Below are positions 24,693 to 33,202 of a stretch of 41,472 bases of DNA, one piece after another. Position 1 is the first letter of the stretch. Each line of letters begins with the position of its first letter. Location of the stretch: positions 1 through 41,472 of the forward strand of contig JAAVXK010000054.1 in the NCBI GenBank assembly GCA_022790615.1, written 5' to 3'. Origin of the DNA: Lachnospiraceae bacterium (GTDB taxonomy: Bacteria; Bacillota; Clostridia; Lachnospirales; Lachnospiraceae). The notes below the pieces were generated by a model, which worked only from the letters and a program-made list of their open reading frames with translations, searched no databases and was not told where the DNA came from. Position numbers and translations under genes: made by a program.

Positions 24693-26531
24693 TCAGGCAT
24701 AATACTGTGCCTGCGCGTTCCACATCTCGTAATAAAGTCCTTCCTTATCCTCCATCAGTTCCTCATGGCTGCCCTGCTGTACAATCCGTCCGCCGTCGAA
24801 TACGATAATCCGGTTGCAGAACCGGCAGCTGGACATGCGGTGTGAAATATAGATGGCCGTTTTTTCACCGACCAGTTTGTCAAAACTACGGTAAATTTCA
24901 TATTCGGAAACCGGGTCAAGCGCCGAAGTCGGCTCGTCAAGTATAACGAGCGGAGAGTTCTTATATAAGGCGCGGGCGATGGCAATCTTTTGTGCTTCTC
25001 CACCGGAAATCTCGACACCGTCTTTCTCAAGCTTGTAAAGCTGCGTGTGAACGCCATTTTTCAATGTGCCAAGCCTCTCTGTAAAGCCGGCCTGCGCAAG
25101 ACAGCGTATCACCCTGTCTTCATCATATTCTTTCGATACGGCTACATTTTCCGCAATTGAAAAGGAAAACAGCTTGAAATCCTGAAATACGACCGAGAAT
25201 AATCGTATATATTCGTCGTAATCGTAATATTTTATATCTACGCCGTTCAAAAGAATCTGACCCTCCGTTGGGTCGTACAGGCGGCATAAAAGCTTGATAA
25301 ACGTAGTTTTCCCGGCGCCGTTCGGTCCTACGAGAGACATCTTTTTTCCTACCTTCAGCTTCATTGACACATGCTTTAGGACAGGCTCCGCGCTGTTCGG
25401 ATAAGAAAAAGATACGTCCCGGAATTCAAATTCATAATCGTTGTCGTCGCGTTTTTCAATCGGCAGCGTACCGTTATATTTTTCATTTTCTATGTCCATA
25501 AATTTTTCAAAATAAGCGAGATATTGTGCGCAGATAGAAATATCCGTGTATGCTCTTACTACGCTTCCCAAAGCAAAACTAAATTTTGTGAATGAACCGA
25601 CGTATCTTGCCACACTTCCGATACTGATAAGGCCGAGCCCGGCTTTAACGCCTACATATACATAACTGGCAATGGTGAACACAGCTGCGCAGCATTCATT
25701 CAGGAAAGAATATTTTTCAATTCTCTTTTGCATACCGGAATAATTGTTATACATTATACCCGTGTCATGTTTAAAGTTTTCGCATATGGTATTTCCAAAG
25801 TCGTACATTCGGACGTCTTTTCCCTTCGTATAACTGGATGAATCCATAAGAAATGATAAATAATAATCGTAATGTCTGTTTGCGTCAACAGAGAGGTCAA
25901 ATGTTTCTTTCTGCAGCGCTCCCATACGCCGCTGGCTCCATCCAAGAACTATAAGCTGCCCTGCCAAAATTAATATCAATGCCATACCGCCGAGATGCGA
26001 CTGTACGAACCGGAAAAAGGGTATCGAAGAATCGTTTCCGGACACTAAGAATACCGGGAAAAATAAAACTGCTGCATATATGATGTCGGCTATTACGCCA
26101 ATCATACCGGCAATCCTGTCGCAAAAAACGGAAATATCACCGTTTGCATTCATCCCTTCCCTTGCTTTGTATATACACGCAAGAGTTTCCTTTTTTTCCA
26201 AGATTTCATAGTCAAGGGTAAGGCCTTTTTCGGCAATCATTTTACGAATCTGTTCAGTCAGCAGATACTTTCGCACATTGACCAGTTTGTCAAACCCCCA
26301 GGTGAGCATATTCAGTGTAAAATTCAGTACAATCATCCATAATGCGCAACGGAATATGTCTTCAAATCCTTTCTGTTGCAGCAGTTTATCAATCACTATA
26401 CTGCTTCCGACAATATTAACATATGGAATGGCCGCGCCTGATAATTTCATTGTTACAAGCAGCGGTAAAAAACTGGGACACAGCCTGTGAACGATTTTTA
26501 GTACAAGATGAACGGCTTTTCTGTTTTTCAT
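24693..26531 (-). CDS. ABC exporter half (second of pair)
   Basis: 612 residues with an N-terminal membrane domain (about 15-320, roughly six segments) and a C-terminal ATPase: Walker A GPNGAGKTT, Q-loop VVFQDFKLF, signature ISGGEAQKIAIARALY, Walker B LVILDEPTSALD, H-loop YISHRMSS. The signature has E in place of Q. The start overlaps the stop of the partner gene by 4 bases (ATGA), so the two are translated together and presumably form a heterodimer. No C39 peptidase domain. With the LytTR/GHKL system upstream, peptide export or resistance to peptides is plausible but not shown. Confidence 0.85.
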   Translation of the reverse strand: MKNRKAVHLVLKIVHRLCPSFLPLLVTMKLSGAAIPYVNIVGSSIVIDKLLQQKGFEDIFRCALWMIVLNFTLNMLTWGFDKLVNVRKYLLTEQIRKMIAEKGLTLDYEILEKKETLACIYKAREGMNANGDISVFCDRIAGMIGVIADIIYAAVLFFPVFLVSGNDSSIPFFRFVQSHLGGMALILILAGQLIVLGWSQRRMGALQKETFDLSVDANRHYDYYLSFLMDSSSYTKGKDVRMYDFGNTICENFKHDTGIMYNNYSGMQKRIEKYSFLNECCAAVFTIASYVYVGVKAGLGLISIGSVARYVGSFTKFSFALGSVVRAYTDISICAQYLAYFEKFMDIENEKYNGTLPIEKRDDNDYEFEFRDVSFSYPNSAEPVLKHVSMKLKVGKKMSLVGPNGAGKTTFIKLLCRLYDPTEGQILLNGVDIKYYDYDEYIRLFSVVFQDFKLFSFSIAENVAVSKEYDEDRVIRCLAQAGFTERLGTLKNGVHTQLYKLEKDGVEISGGEAQKIAIARALYKNSPLVILDEPTSALDPVSEYEIYRSFDKLVGEKTAIYISHRMSSCRFCNRIIVFDGGRIVQQGSHEELMEDKEGLYYEMWNAQAQYYA

Positions 26532-28345
26532 ATATATGCTCCGCCTTTCTGTGTCTTTTCTTCTTTTCGGTAATAATGGCTCTGTATTTCAAACATTTTG
26601 GCATAAGCTCCATGCAACGAGAGAAGTTCCCCGTGTGTACCGCGCTCGGTGACAGTTCCATTTTCAAGATAAAGTATTTCATCGCAGAAACGGGTACTTG
26701 CCAAACGGTGGGAGATGAATATGGATGTCTTTTCCTTTGTCATTTTATTGTATTGTTCATAGATACTGCTCTCCGCAATCGGGTCGAGCGCGCTTGTGGG
26801 TTCGTCCAGAATAAGGCATTTTCCGTCTTTATATAGAGCCCTGGCAATCAAAAGCTTCTGGATTTCTCCGCCGGAGAAATTAACGCCCCCGCGTTCGAGC
26901 GTCTGTGTAATGTAAGTGTCTTCCTTATTTTCAAGGGAATCTATTTTTTCCCATATGTCCGCATCTTTAAGACGCCGCCGGATACGTTCCCGGTCGATAT
27001 TGCTCTTTTTTCCGCCCGCAACATTCATTGCTACGGTAAAAGCGGACATGAATCCGTCCTGAAATACCGGTGAAATTAACTTTCCATACTCGTCCATATC
27101 ATAATCTTTCGTGCTGATACCGTTTATGAGAACTTCTCCCTCCGTCGGCAGGTAGAATCCGCATATAAGTTTAACAATTGTAGTTTTTCCGGCGCCGTTA
27201 TTGCCGACAAGGGCGACCTTTTCACCGGAATGAATATGAAAACTCAGGTGTGAAAGTATATCCTTCCCATCTTCGTCATAACGGAAAGACACGTCGCGAA
27301 ACTCTATTGAAACCCCAGAAGATACATCCGGCTTTACTCCGGTTCCGTGTCTGAACACATCCTGTATATCCATCGCGTCCGTATAATATCCCATCTCTAC
27401 GTTTGTCTCCATTACCTGCGCCAAATGTGTGACAGTCTCGTTCATCCATACGGAAAAACCTGCAACGACTCCGACATAAAACGTAAACTGCGCCACGGTT
27501 ATACTGCCATTCAGAGTCATGCGTATAAGCAGCGTGTACATGACAAAATCCCTTATAAAATTACCGACTTGTTCGCCGGTCGTCGGAATATACCAGTGCA
27601 GTTCCTGTTTTGCTATCAAACGGTACATTTTACGTATCTGTTCATCAAAAATATCCCGAAACCAGTTTTCAACGTGATATATACGTATATCCTTTCCATG
27701 TTCGAGCGATATTCCCTGATGTTCCAGCATGGCGTTTACACGAGCCGCCTTATATCTGCCGTCGGCAAGTCTCCGCCAGTACAGGATGGCATGTTTTTTC
27801 AGAAAAAAGGTTGTGATTGTCGTGGCGGTAACGATAAGAAGAATACTCCAGTGCATGGTAAACATAATGGTTCCGTATGATAACAGTCCGAACAATCCGT
27901 AGAACAATTCAAATGTATAGCGGGCAAAACCTTCAACGCCACGTGAATTGTTTGTGACACTGTGCATGCCGCGGAATATTTTTTTCTGTTTGTCCGCCGG
28001 TTCAATATTACAAAAATCCATTGTCAGGCATTTTTTAAGCAGACGCGAGCAAAAGGAGTAGAGGCGCATACCCATAATATTCATGCTGAAACGGTTTTCA
28101 AGCATTATGCCGAGTATTGCAAGAAGCATGTTTACAATGAGAAGCGCGCTGATGCCGAGCACATAGTCTTTCAGGCCGTTCTGTGAAAGCATCGCTATCG
28201 CAACGGCGGGTATTGCGCTTATAACGAGCGGAGAAATGATTCGAATCAGCGCGTATAACGGCAGCTGCCAACAGATGTGTTTTGAAAAACGGAACAATTC
28301 TCTATATATAGTGGAAATGTTTTTAACAATATTTTTTGCGCCCAT
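26528..28345 (-). CDS. ABC exporter half (first of pair)
   Basis: 605 residues. Membrane domain about 20-310; ATPase with Walker A GNNGAGKTT, Q-loop SPVFQDGFM, signature FSGGEIQKLLIARALY, Walker B CLILDEPTSALD, H-loop FISHRLAS. Like its partner it has SGGE rather than SGGQ. AAAGGAG lies 5-8 bases before the ATG. The two halves are clearly paralogous; both keep their catalytic residues, so neither site is obviously degenerate. It is expressed from the promoter at 28372-28400, downstream of the terminator of the two-component genes. Confidence 0.85.
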   Translation of the reverse strand: MGAKNIVKNISTIYRELFRFSKHICWQLPLYALIRIISPLVISAIPAVAIAMLSQNGLKDYVLGISALLIVNMLLAILGIMLENRFSMNIMGMRLYSFCSRLLKKCLTMDFCNIEPADKQKKIFRGMHSVTNNSRGVEGFARYTFELFYGLFGLLSYGTIMFTMHWSILLIVTATTITTFFLKKHAILYWRRLADGRYKAARVNAMLEHQGISLEHGKDIRIYHVENWFRDIFDEQIRKMYRLIAKQELHWYIPTTGEQVGNFIRDFVMYTLLIRMTLNGSITVAQFTFYVGVVAGFSVWMNETVTHLAQVMETNVEMGYYTDAMDIQDVFRHGTGVKPDVSSGVSIEFRDVSFRYDEDGKDILSHLSFHIHSGEKVALVGNNGAGKTTIVKLICGFYLPTEGEVLINGISTKDYDMDEYGKLISPVFQDGFMSAFTVAMNVAGGKKSNIDRERIRRRLKDADIWEKIDSLENKEDTYITQTLERGGVNFSGGEIQKLLIARALYKDGKCLILDEPTSALDPIAESSIYEQYNKMTKEKTSIFISHRLASTRFCDEILYLENGTVTERGTHGELLSLHGAYAKMFEIQSHYYRKEEKTQKGGAYI

Positions 28346-28371
28346 GTCGTTCTCCTTTTTATATTGATATT

Positions 28372-28400
28372 TTTATAATAACACTATTTACTAAGGTAAA
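28372..28400 (-). promoter_or_regulatory. Promoter of the ABC exporter pair
   Basis: On the minus strand TTTACC (28400-28395), 17 bases, TATAAA (28377-28372). A small dyad TTTAC-CTTA-GTAAA overlaps the -35. No classical LytTR direct repeat was recognised. Confidence 0.5.
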
Positions 28401-28401
28401 A

Positions 28402-28434
28402 TAAAAAATGCACGAACTGTAAAAATTCGTGCAT
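28402..28434 (-). terminator. Terminator after the histidine kinase gene
   Basis: On the minus strand ATGCACGAA (28434-28426) and TTCGTGCAT (28416-28408) form a perfect 9-bp stem followed by a run of T. It lies 20 bases past the kinase stop and separates the regulator genes from the ABC genes. Confidence 0.75.
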
Positions 28435-28452
28435 AAATAGTCTTGTATTCAC

Positions 28453-29175
28453 TTATAAAGGCAGCATTATTTCCGTTACAAAGACGCCGGGTTCATTTTT
28501 TCGGTTAATATATCCGTTATACTTCGCCACGATATTATCGACGCGTTTGAGTCCATGTCCGTGATTTCCGCGTTTCATACTTATTAATTCGTGCTCTGCT
28601 TTGCGTCTGTGCTCGTTCGTTGTGTTCATTACCGAGATATAGAGCTGTTCTTTGAACACGCCCATATAAATACGGATAAATTTTTTATCTGTTTCTTTCA
28701 TTTTTCCGCATGATTCAAGACTGTTGTCAATAAGGTTTCCGATAATTACGCACAGGTCTACATCGCTGACTAAAAGGTTGTCCGGTACTTTTGCCTTACA
28801 GTTTATTTCAATGTCTTTATCCGGTGCGGAAGACAGCTTGCTGTTTAAAATCGCGTCCACGCCTGCATTTCCTGTTCTAACGACGACGTCGATGGCGTCG
28901 AGGTCTGCCTCAAGACGGTTTAAATATTCCGTAACTTCCATAAATTGTCCGAGCGCAAGGTGCGCCTTTATTTTCTGCATATGATTATGGTAATCATGCC
29001 TCCACCCGCGCATCGTCTTATAGATGTTCTGGACTTCCTCACGCTGTGTTTTCAGAATCTTGTCCTGATATTCGCCAAGCTGTTCCTCGGCCCGCTTTTT
29101 TACGACGTGCGCGGTAATTACCACAGCCAGCGCAGCCGTCGTAATCCACACGGCGATTGCAACGCCAATCTGCAA
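28453..29175 (-). CDS. Short GHKL sensor histidine kinase (AgrC/LytS-like core)
   Basis: 240 residues starting at TTG 29175; a stop codon lies just upstream in frame, so no longer version is possible. One membrane segment (about 3-25) replaces the multi-pass sensor of AgrC-type kinases (usually about 400 residues or more). A coiled stretch leads to the phospho-acceptor GWRHDYHNHMQ, then N-box IIGNLIDNSLE and G-box GNHGHGLKRVD. It follows the response regulator by 6 bases. The lack of a sensor suggests it reads membrane state, a partner protein such as the ABC pair, or is a shortened gene. Confidence 0.85.
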   Translation of the reverse strand: MQIGVAIAVWITTAALAVVITAHVVKKRAEEQLGEYQDKILKTQREEVQNIYKTMRGWRHDYHNHMQKIKAHLALGQFMEVTEYLNRLEADLDAIDVVVRTGNAGVDAILNSKLSSAPDKDIEINCKAKVPDNLLVSDVDLCVIIGNLIDNSLESCGKMKETDKKFIRIYMGVFKEQLYISVMNTTNEHRRKAEHELISMKRGNHGHGLKRVDNIVAKYNGYINRKNEPGVFVTEIMLPL

Positions 29176-29181
29176 TACACT

Positions 29182-29910
29182 TCATTCCCTTCGGTTTTTA
29201 TAATACTGAATAAATGCCTCGTTAACACTCTTGTACTGATTCCTGCTGACAGGTATATGTTCCCCGTTATCAAGTATACATTCTGTCCTGCCGACTCGCG
29301 CAATCAGCATAAGGTTGACAAGCACGCCCCTTCTGGCCATCACAAACCCGTTTTCCTCGAAGAGGTCCTGTATTTTTCCGAGGCTTGATTTCCACTGTAC
29401 GGTCTGTTCGCCGTAAGCCATCTGCAGATAATGCCCCTGCGATTCGACGTACCATATGTCTTTAAACGGAATTTTCTGTATGTCGCCGCCGTGCTCCAAA
29501 AGAAAGCACTTTGCCGCCGCAGTCCGCCCCTTTTTTGCCGCCTCATCCATCACGTCAAAAAATTCATGTTCCCTGACCGGCTTTAGAAGATACCGTACGG
29601 CCCCGACTTCATAGCCTTCAATGGCATAATCTTTTACTCCGGTCAGAAAAATAATAACTACATTTGAATCTTTGTCTCGTATCTGCCTTGCAAGCTCCAT
29701 GCCGTTCATGCTGCCCATCTGAATATCGAGTATAAATATGTGATAGGGAAAATCCCCGTCAAAAGAATATATAAGCTGTTCTGCGCTGCCATATTCGTCC
29801 GTTTCACATACGACGCCTTTTTGGGCCGCCCACGCAGACACAAGCTCCGTGATATAGCTGCGCTGTGTCTGTTCATCTTCGCAAACTGCGATTTTTATAT
29901 AATCCTGCAT
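29182..29910 (-). CDS. LytTR-family response regulator
   Basis: 242 residues. Receiver domain about 5-125: acidic pocket CEDE, phospho-acceptor Asp in FILDIQMG, switch Thr in IIFLTG, Lys in YLLKPV. LytTR DNA-binding domain about 140-240: IPFKDIWYVESQGHYLQ, ARRGVLVNL, HIPVSRNQYKSVNEAF. Family members bind paired direct repeats and control peptide, bacteriocin or envelope genes. It is transcribed before the kinase and probably controls the ABC pair; binding sites were not found. Confidence 0.9.
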   Translation of the reverse strand: MQDYIKIAVCEDEQTQRSYITELVSAWAAQKGVVCETDEYGSAEQLIYSFDGDFPYHIFILDIQMGSMNGMELARQIRDKDSNVVIIFLTGVKDYAIEGYEVGAVRYLLKPVREHEFFDVMDEAAKKGRTAAAKCFLLEHGGDIQKIPFKDIWYVESQGHYLQMAYGEQTVQWKSSLGKIQDLFEENGFVMARRGVLVNLMLIARVGRTECILDNGEHIPVSRNQYKSVNEAFIQYYKNRRE

Positions 29911-30029
29911 ATTGAAACCTCGTTTTAAATCATTTTATTGCCGCGTGAGCAATGAAGTGAAGACAATACCCCGCCCCTTTGGGATTTGACTGCCGGTGTC
30001 CTGTCTGATGGATTGTGGTAAGAACCGGA

Positions 30030-30269
30030 TTAATCCTTATACAGCGCATAGTAGTCGGATTCCATATTAGAAGCGCTTTTCTCATAAAATCTCTTTGCGT
30101 CGTCAAGCGCCCTGTTATAAATATATTTTGCAAGATTATCCTGAAAGAAATCAAATATTGCCTCGCGCCTAATGATGCCCAAATCGAGCTCGAACTCCTC
30201 TTTAAAAAAATAGGCTATTTCCTCCAGCATCTGATTTTTTTCTTCCCTGCTCAACGTATCCATTGTCAT
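30030..30269 (-). CDS. DUF2164 family protein
   Basis: 79 residues from ATG 30269, chosen for the GGAGG site 9 bases upstream; the frame runs open further but without a site. LSREEKNQMLEEIAYFFKEEF, in one helix-rich stretch, then ELDLGIIRREAIFDFF, ends DAKRFYEKSASNMESDYYALY. This follows the DUF2164 pattern (small acidic helical protein). Function unknown. Stands alone upstream of the response regulator on the same strand. Confidence 0.65.
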   Translation of the reverse strand: MTMDTLSREEKNQMLEEIAYFFKEEFELDLGIIRREAIFDFFQDNLAKYIYNRALDDAKRFYEKSASNMESDYYALYKD

Positions 30270-30367
30270 ATATATCGTCCTCCGTTCTCTGACATAGCAG
30301 TTTTTTAGCAGTGCACACGATTCGCCATGGAATCTGTCCTCCCTTTGGTCGGACGCGAACCGGTGCG

Positions 30368-30395
30368 TGGTATAATATCTTTCGATATTATACCA
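30368..30395. repeat. Perfect 12-bp inverted repeat with TTTC loop
   Basis: TGGTATAATATC (30368-30379), TTTC, GATATTATACCA (30384-30395). The minus strand contains TATAAT in this element, 100 bases before the DUF2164 start, but no good -35 was found. It could be an operator over that promoter or a hairpin in the transcript. Confidence 0.5.
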
Positions 30396-30516
30396 TAACT
30401 TGGATTGTTCCACTATACCGATACAAATTTTTCTGACAAAAGATTTGCAAAATAATACAGGGATATGGCCTGGCAGACTATCTCTAACCAAGGCTTATAG
30501 TTAGGAGGCAGTGCAC

Positions 30517-30841
30517 TTGGAAACGCGGGGATGTATTATCAAACACGCTCTAGATAGCCGCAAGAAAGAGAGTATCTATGAGCTGCCGCAAGTGGTAATC
30601 TATGTGGACGGGAATATCACGATTGCCCCGGGCGTAACTCGACTTGACGCTTGGGGCGGATAATCTCGTTAGCTATACTGGCTCGCATGGCACCCAGTCC
30701 AACAAGATGGTCTCCAGCGAGGTATTTAACCTCAGCGTACTGACCTATCTATGGTCCTTCGCAGAGGCTGGGAGGTATCAGTCGAGTTATACGGACTCTG
30801 AGAAATTAAATATCTTAATTACTTTCAGAATTTGTGCCTAA
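30517..30841 (+). pseudogene. Broken ORF, probable remnant
   Basis: AGGAGG (30503-30508) lies 8 bases before TTG 30517, which opens a 48-codon frame (ELPQVVIYVDGNITIAPGV...) ending at TAA 30663. A second frame overlapping it (TTG 30644 to 30841; ADNLVSYTGSHGTQ...) continues with similar composition, as if a frameshift split one gene. Base composition is more GC-rich than the neighbours. The product was not recognised. With the toxin-antitoxin pair and integrase stub it is likely a leftover of a mobile element. The rest of 30492-30837 holds nothing else. Confidence 0.4.
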
Positions 30842-31149
30842 AAAATACTCTTATAATCCTGCAGGTCATGGAAGATTCCGAGGACGTGCGCTTCGCTGCC
30901 CACGATTTTATACAGCATAAAATATTTATGCCGTCTGAAATGGATTGTCCGGTATCCTAAAGTCCGCAAACGGGGATGGTCACACAGCTTAAGGCTGCCG
31001 GCCACAGTAGAAAGCCTTGCTGCAGTTTCCTCCATATCATCCGCGACCCTGGACGCTGCCTGGTCGCTCTGGAGTTCATAAATCAGATAATGGAGAATTT
31101 TTCTAAAATGTTCCTGTGCTTCCGCTGAAAAAATAACTTCATATACCAT
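30838..31149 (-). CDS. RelE/ParE-family toxin
   Basis: 103 residues. VYEVIFSAEAQEHFRKILHY opens as in ParE/RelE toxins, followed by a helix pair, then YRTIHFRRHKYFMLYKI, VLGIFHDLQDY. RelE relatives cut mRNA on ribosomes; ParE relatives poison gyrase; sequence alone does not decide. The start overlaps the antitoxin gene by 11 bases, with the antitoxin first, as in typical type II modules. Confidence 0.85.
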   Translation of the reverse strand: MVYEVIFSAEAQEHFRKILHYLIYELQSDQAASRVADDMEETAARLSTVAGSLKLCDHPRLRTLGYRTIHFRRHKYFMLYKIVGSEAHVLGIFHDLQDYKSIF

Positions 31150-31378
31150 ATTCCTGCCTCAGTTCTGAAAGAAAATCCTTGGCGTTTTTGCATTCGCCAT
31201 TGGCAATCTGCCGTTCGGAAGTCTCTGCGATCTTGATAATATCATCTTCGCCCAGCAATGGGAATGGGTACTCTGCCCCGCGTTGCTTGAACAGGCTTTT
31301 GGCGTAATCCTGGATTTTAATTAGATCCGTCTCTGGTAGTACTTCGAGCATGGAAATCGTGTTTTCTAATGTACTCAT
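31139..31378 (-). CDS. Antitoxin of type II toxin-antitoxin pair
   Basis: 79 residues with GGAGGAG 6-10 bases before ATG. N-terminal helical part (LENTISMLEVLPETDLIKIQDYA) and an acidic C-terminus (SERQIANGECKNAKDFLSEL) that would wrap the toxin. It resembles short antitoxins of the Phd/YefM or RelB-like class seen in Lachnospiraceae; the exact family is uncertain. Confidence 0.75.
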   Translation of the reverse strand: MSTLENTISMLEVLPETDLIKIQDYAKSLFKQRGAEYPFPLLGEDDIIKIAETSERQIANGECKNAKDFLSELRQEYGI

Positions 31379-31487
31379 CCTGGCTCTCCTCCTTCTTTCT
31401 AAAATGAAATTGGCATAATCTTATTAAAAACTATTATAACATCTTATGGCATGAATATAAACACTTTTAAAAATATCTATTGGGAGT

Positions 31488-31775
31488 TCAGTATAATGTC
31501 ATCTTAAGAATTGCCTCGTCCCGCGGCTGTGGGTTTAAAGCAATGGTACGCTCTTTCTTGATATTCTGCTCTGTCACGGTAATATGGGTACGGAACGCCT
31601 GTCTTTCTTCGTCATACACATCCGACCATTTGAGCCGGAGCAGGTCGCTAATCCGAAGCACGGTATATGTCTCCATCAATACAAGCGTATAATTACGCAG
31701 CTGCCCTTTCTTCAAAAAATAATTTGCAAGTTCCTTTAACTGTTTCTTGTCCCTGATTGGTTCCGTCGCTGCCAT
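31488..31775 (-). pseudogene. Tyrosine recombinase, N-terminal fragment
   Basis: 95 residues: PIRDKKQLKELANYFLKKG, then YTVLRISDLLRLKWSDVYD, which carries the first catalytic Arg of phage-type integrases. The frame stops after about half of the catalytic domain; the HxxR motif and the nucleophile Tyr are missing. No ribosome binding site is seen. A dead integrase of a lost mobile element. The stretch 31776-31999 after it holds only the promoter of the next gene. Confidence 0.75.
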
Positions 31776-31999
31776 AATAAATAAAGCTTTTTCTTTGATA
31801 GAAATAAGTATAACCTATCAAGGACAAGAGGACACTTGTAACATTTTATCTAAAATGATTCCGGAACATGGAGAACAATTAACAAAAAAACAGCAGAATG
31901 GGAGAATGTATTGTTACGCCATCTGCTTTTATGCATCTTCATAGAAATATAATAATGATTGTGATATAATTTCATTCAAAAAAGAAAAGGATTTGCTTT

Positions 32000-32497
32000 A
32001 TGATTGAAAAAAATAATTACACACATGTCAGACACGGTTTTGAGCCGTTATATGATAGTTTTTCCAACATACTGATTCTTGGTACTATGCCGTCGGTCAA
32101 GTCGCGTGAACAGAACTTTTACTACGGTCATCCCAGAAATCGTTTCTGGAAACTGTTAGCCGCTCTTTATAACGATACCGTTCCAGAGACGATAGATGAA
32201 AAGAAAGCATTTTTACACAGACGCCATATTGCGCTCTGGGATGTTATAAGCGAATGCGATATAATAGGTTCAAGCGACAGCTCTATCAAAAATGTTGTTC
32301 CGGCCGATATATCCGTTATTCTTAACAGTGCGGATATCAGGTGTATATATGCCAACGGCACAAAGGCCTATGATTTATATATGAAATACGCATATGGAAT
32401 GACAAAGAGAGAGATTGTCAAATTGCCGTCCACAAGTCCGGCCAACGCCGCATTTCAAATGGACAGGCTGATACATGCCTGGGGTATAATTTTATAA
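32000..32497 (+). CDS. DNA-deoxyinosine / uracil-DNA glycosylase (UDG superfamily, family 6-like)
   Basis: 165 residues. The UDG fold motifs are LILGTMPSVKS (motif A), FYYGHPRNRFWKLL, ALWDVISEC and the late LPSTSPANA (motif B). This is the pattern of hypoxanthine-DNA glycosylases (HDG) and G/T mismatch uracil glycosylases, which remove deaminated bases. TATAAT at 31965-31970 is a likely -10. It stands alone after the mobile-element remnants. Confidence 0.8.
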   Translation: MIEKNNYTHVRHGFEPLYDSFSNILILGTMPSVKSREQNFYYGHPRNRFWKLLAALYNDTVPETIDEKKAFLHRRHIALWDVISECDIIGSSDSSIKNVVPADISVILNSADIRCIYANGTKAYDLYMKYAYGMTKREIVKLPSTSPANAAFQMDRLIHAWGIIL

Positions 32498-32587
32498 ATT
32501 ATGGATGTAAAATATTAAATTTAAGCGATCGCCCTAAAATGAAGTTAATTGGAATAGAAAATTAAAATACTATATGCTATACTAAAA

Positions 32588-32614
32588 ACCGTACGAAATT
32601 TGCATTCGTATGGT
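32588..32614 (+). promoter_or_regulatory. Hairpin at the 5' end of the cysteine-rich gene's transcript
   Basis: ACCGTACGAA (32588-32597), 7-base loop, TTCGTATGGT (32605-32614), 10 pairs with one G-U. A -10-like TATACT (32578-32583) lies just upstream, so the hairpin would start the transcript. It may stabilise the mRNA or act as an attenuator. Confidence 0.45.
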
Positions 32615-32638
32615 TTCAATAACTAGTGGAGGTGGCGT

Positions 32639-33079
32639 ATGGAACACATACATAAAAAAGGATTAAACGCTGAACTTGTCAGGGAGGATTTGGACAACTG
32701 CTGTCTGCAGGAGACGTTTTGCGAACAATGTAATGGAGCAGCATGTACGATAGGTTTTGCGAAGCAGTGTATAAGCGATTATATGAAAGAACCGAAAAAA
32801 GAGGTTCCGGGAGGCACTGACAATATACCTGTAACGGATTTTAAGGTGTTTGACGAAACAGAATTAGAGACTGCAATAGCTCATATTTTGAAAGAATGTA
32901 AAGATTGTAAAGAGGAGCATACGGAAAATTGCATAATAAATGTAGTTCGCAATTGTTATGAAGTTGGATTATTTGGAAATGTGCATCAATACGAGGGAAG
33001 TGCACTGCAGTACCTGATGTATTTGAAATCGCAGTTTCCGGAAAAAGCTGCGATAATCGCAGATATTTATATGAATTAG
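32639..33079 (+). CDS. Small cysteine-rich protein of unknown function
   Basis: 146 residues, with GGAGGTGG 4-9 bases before ATG. N-terminal cysteines CCLQETFCEQCNGAAC...C (residues 21-44) and a middle pair CKDC...C (about 88-98) could bind zinc or an iron-sulfur cluster. No signal peptide. The rest is helical (ALQYLMYLKSQFPEKAAIIAD). No family recognised. Confidence 0.6.
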   Translation: MEHIHKKGLNAELVREDLDNCCLQETFCEQCNGAACTIGFAKQCISDYMKEPKKEVPGGTDNIPVTDFKVFDETELETAIAHILKECKDCKEEHTENCIINVVRNCYEVGLFGNVHQYEGSALQYLMYLKSQFPEKAAIIADIYMN

Positions 33080-33120
33080 ATAGAGAATTAGATAATAAGT
33101 GTAAGCGGGTATTTGAGCGA

Positions 33121-33149
33121 TTGACATTATACGTCCTACCCCTTATAAT
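33121..33149 (+). promoter_or_regulatory. Consensus promoter of the GH43 gene
   Basis: TTGACA (33121-33126), exactly 17 bases, TATAAT (33144-33149): a full sigma-A consensus, 54 bases before the ATG. No operator-like palindrome is obvious next to it. Confidence 0.85.
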
Positions 33150-33202
33150 TAAAAACACGTTTATTTATAAGTTAATTTTACTTATATCTAAGGTGACATT
33201 AG

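Noticed and set aside
27347-27880. Plus-strand ORF of 177 codons inside the ABC gene
   Set aside because: Antisense shadow of a clear ABC exporter frame, without ribosome binding site or recognisable domain.
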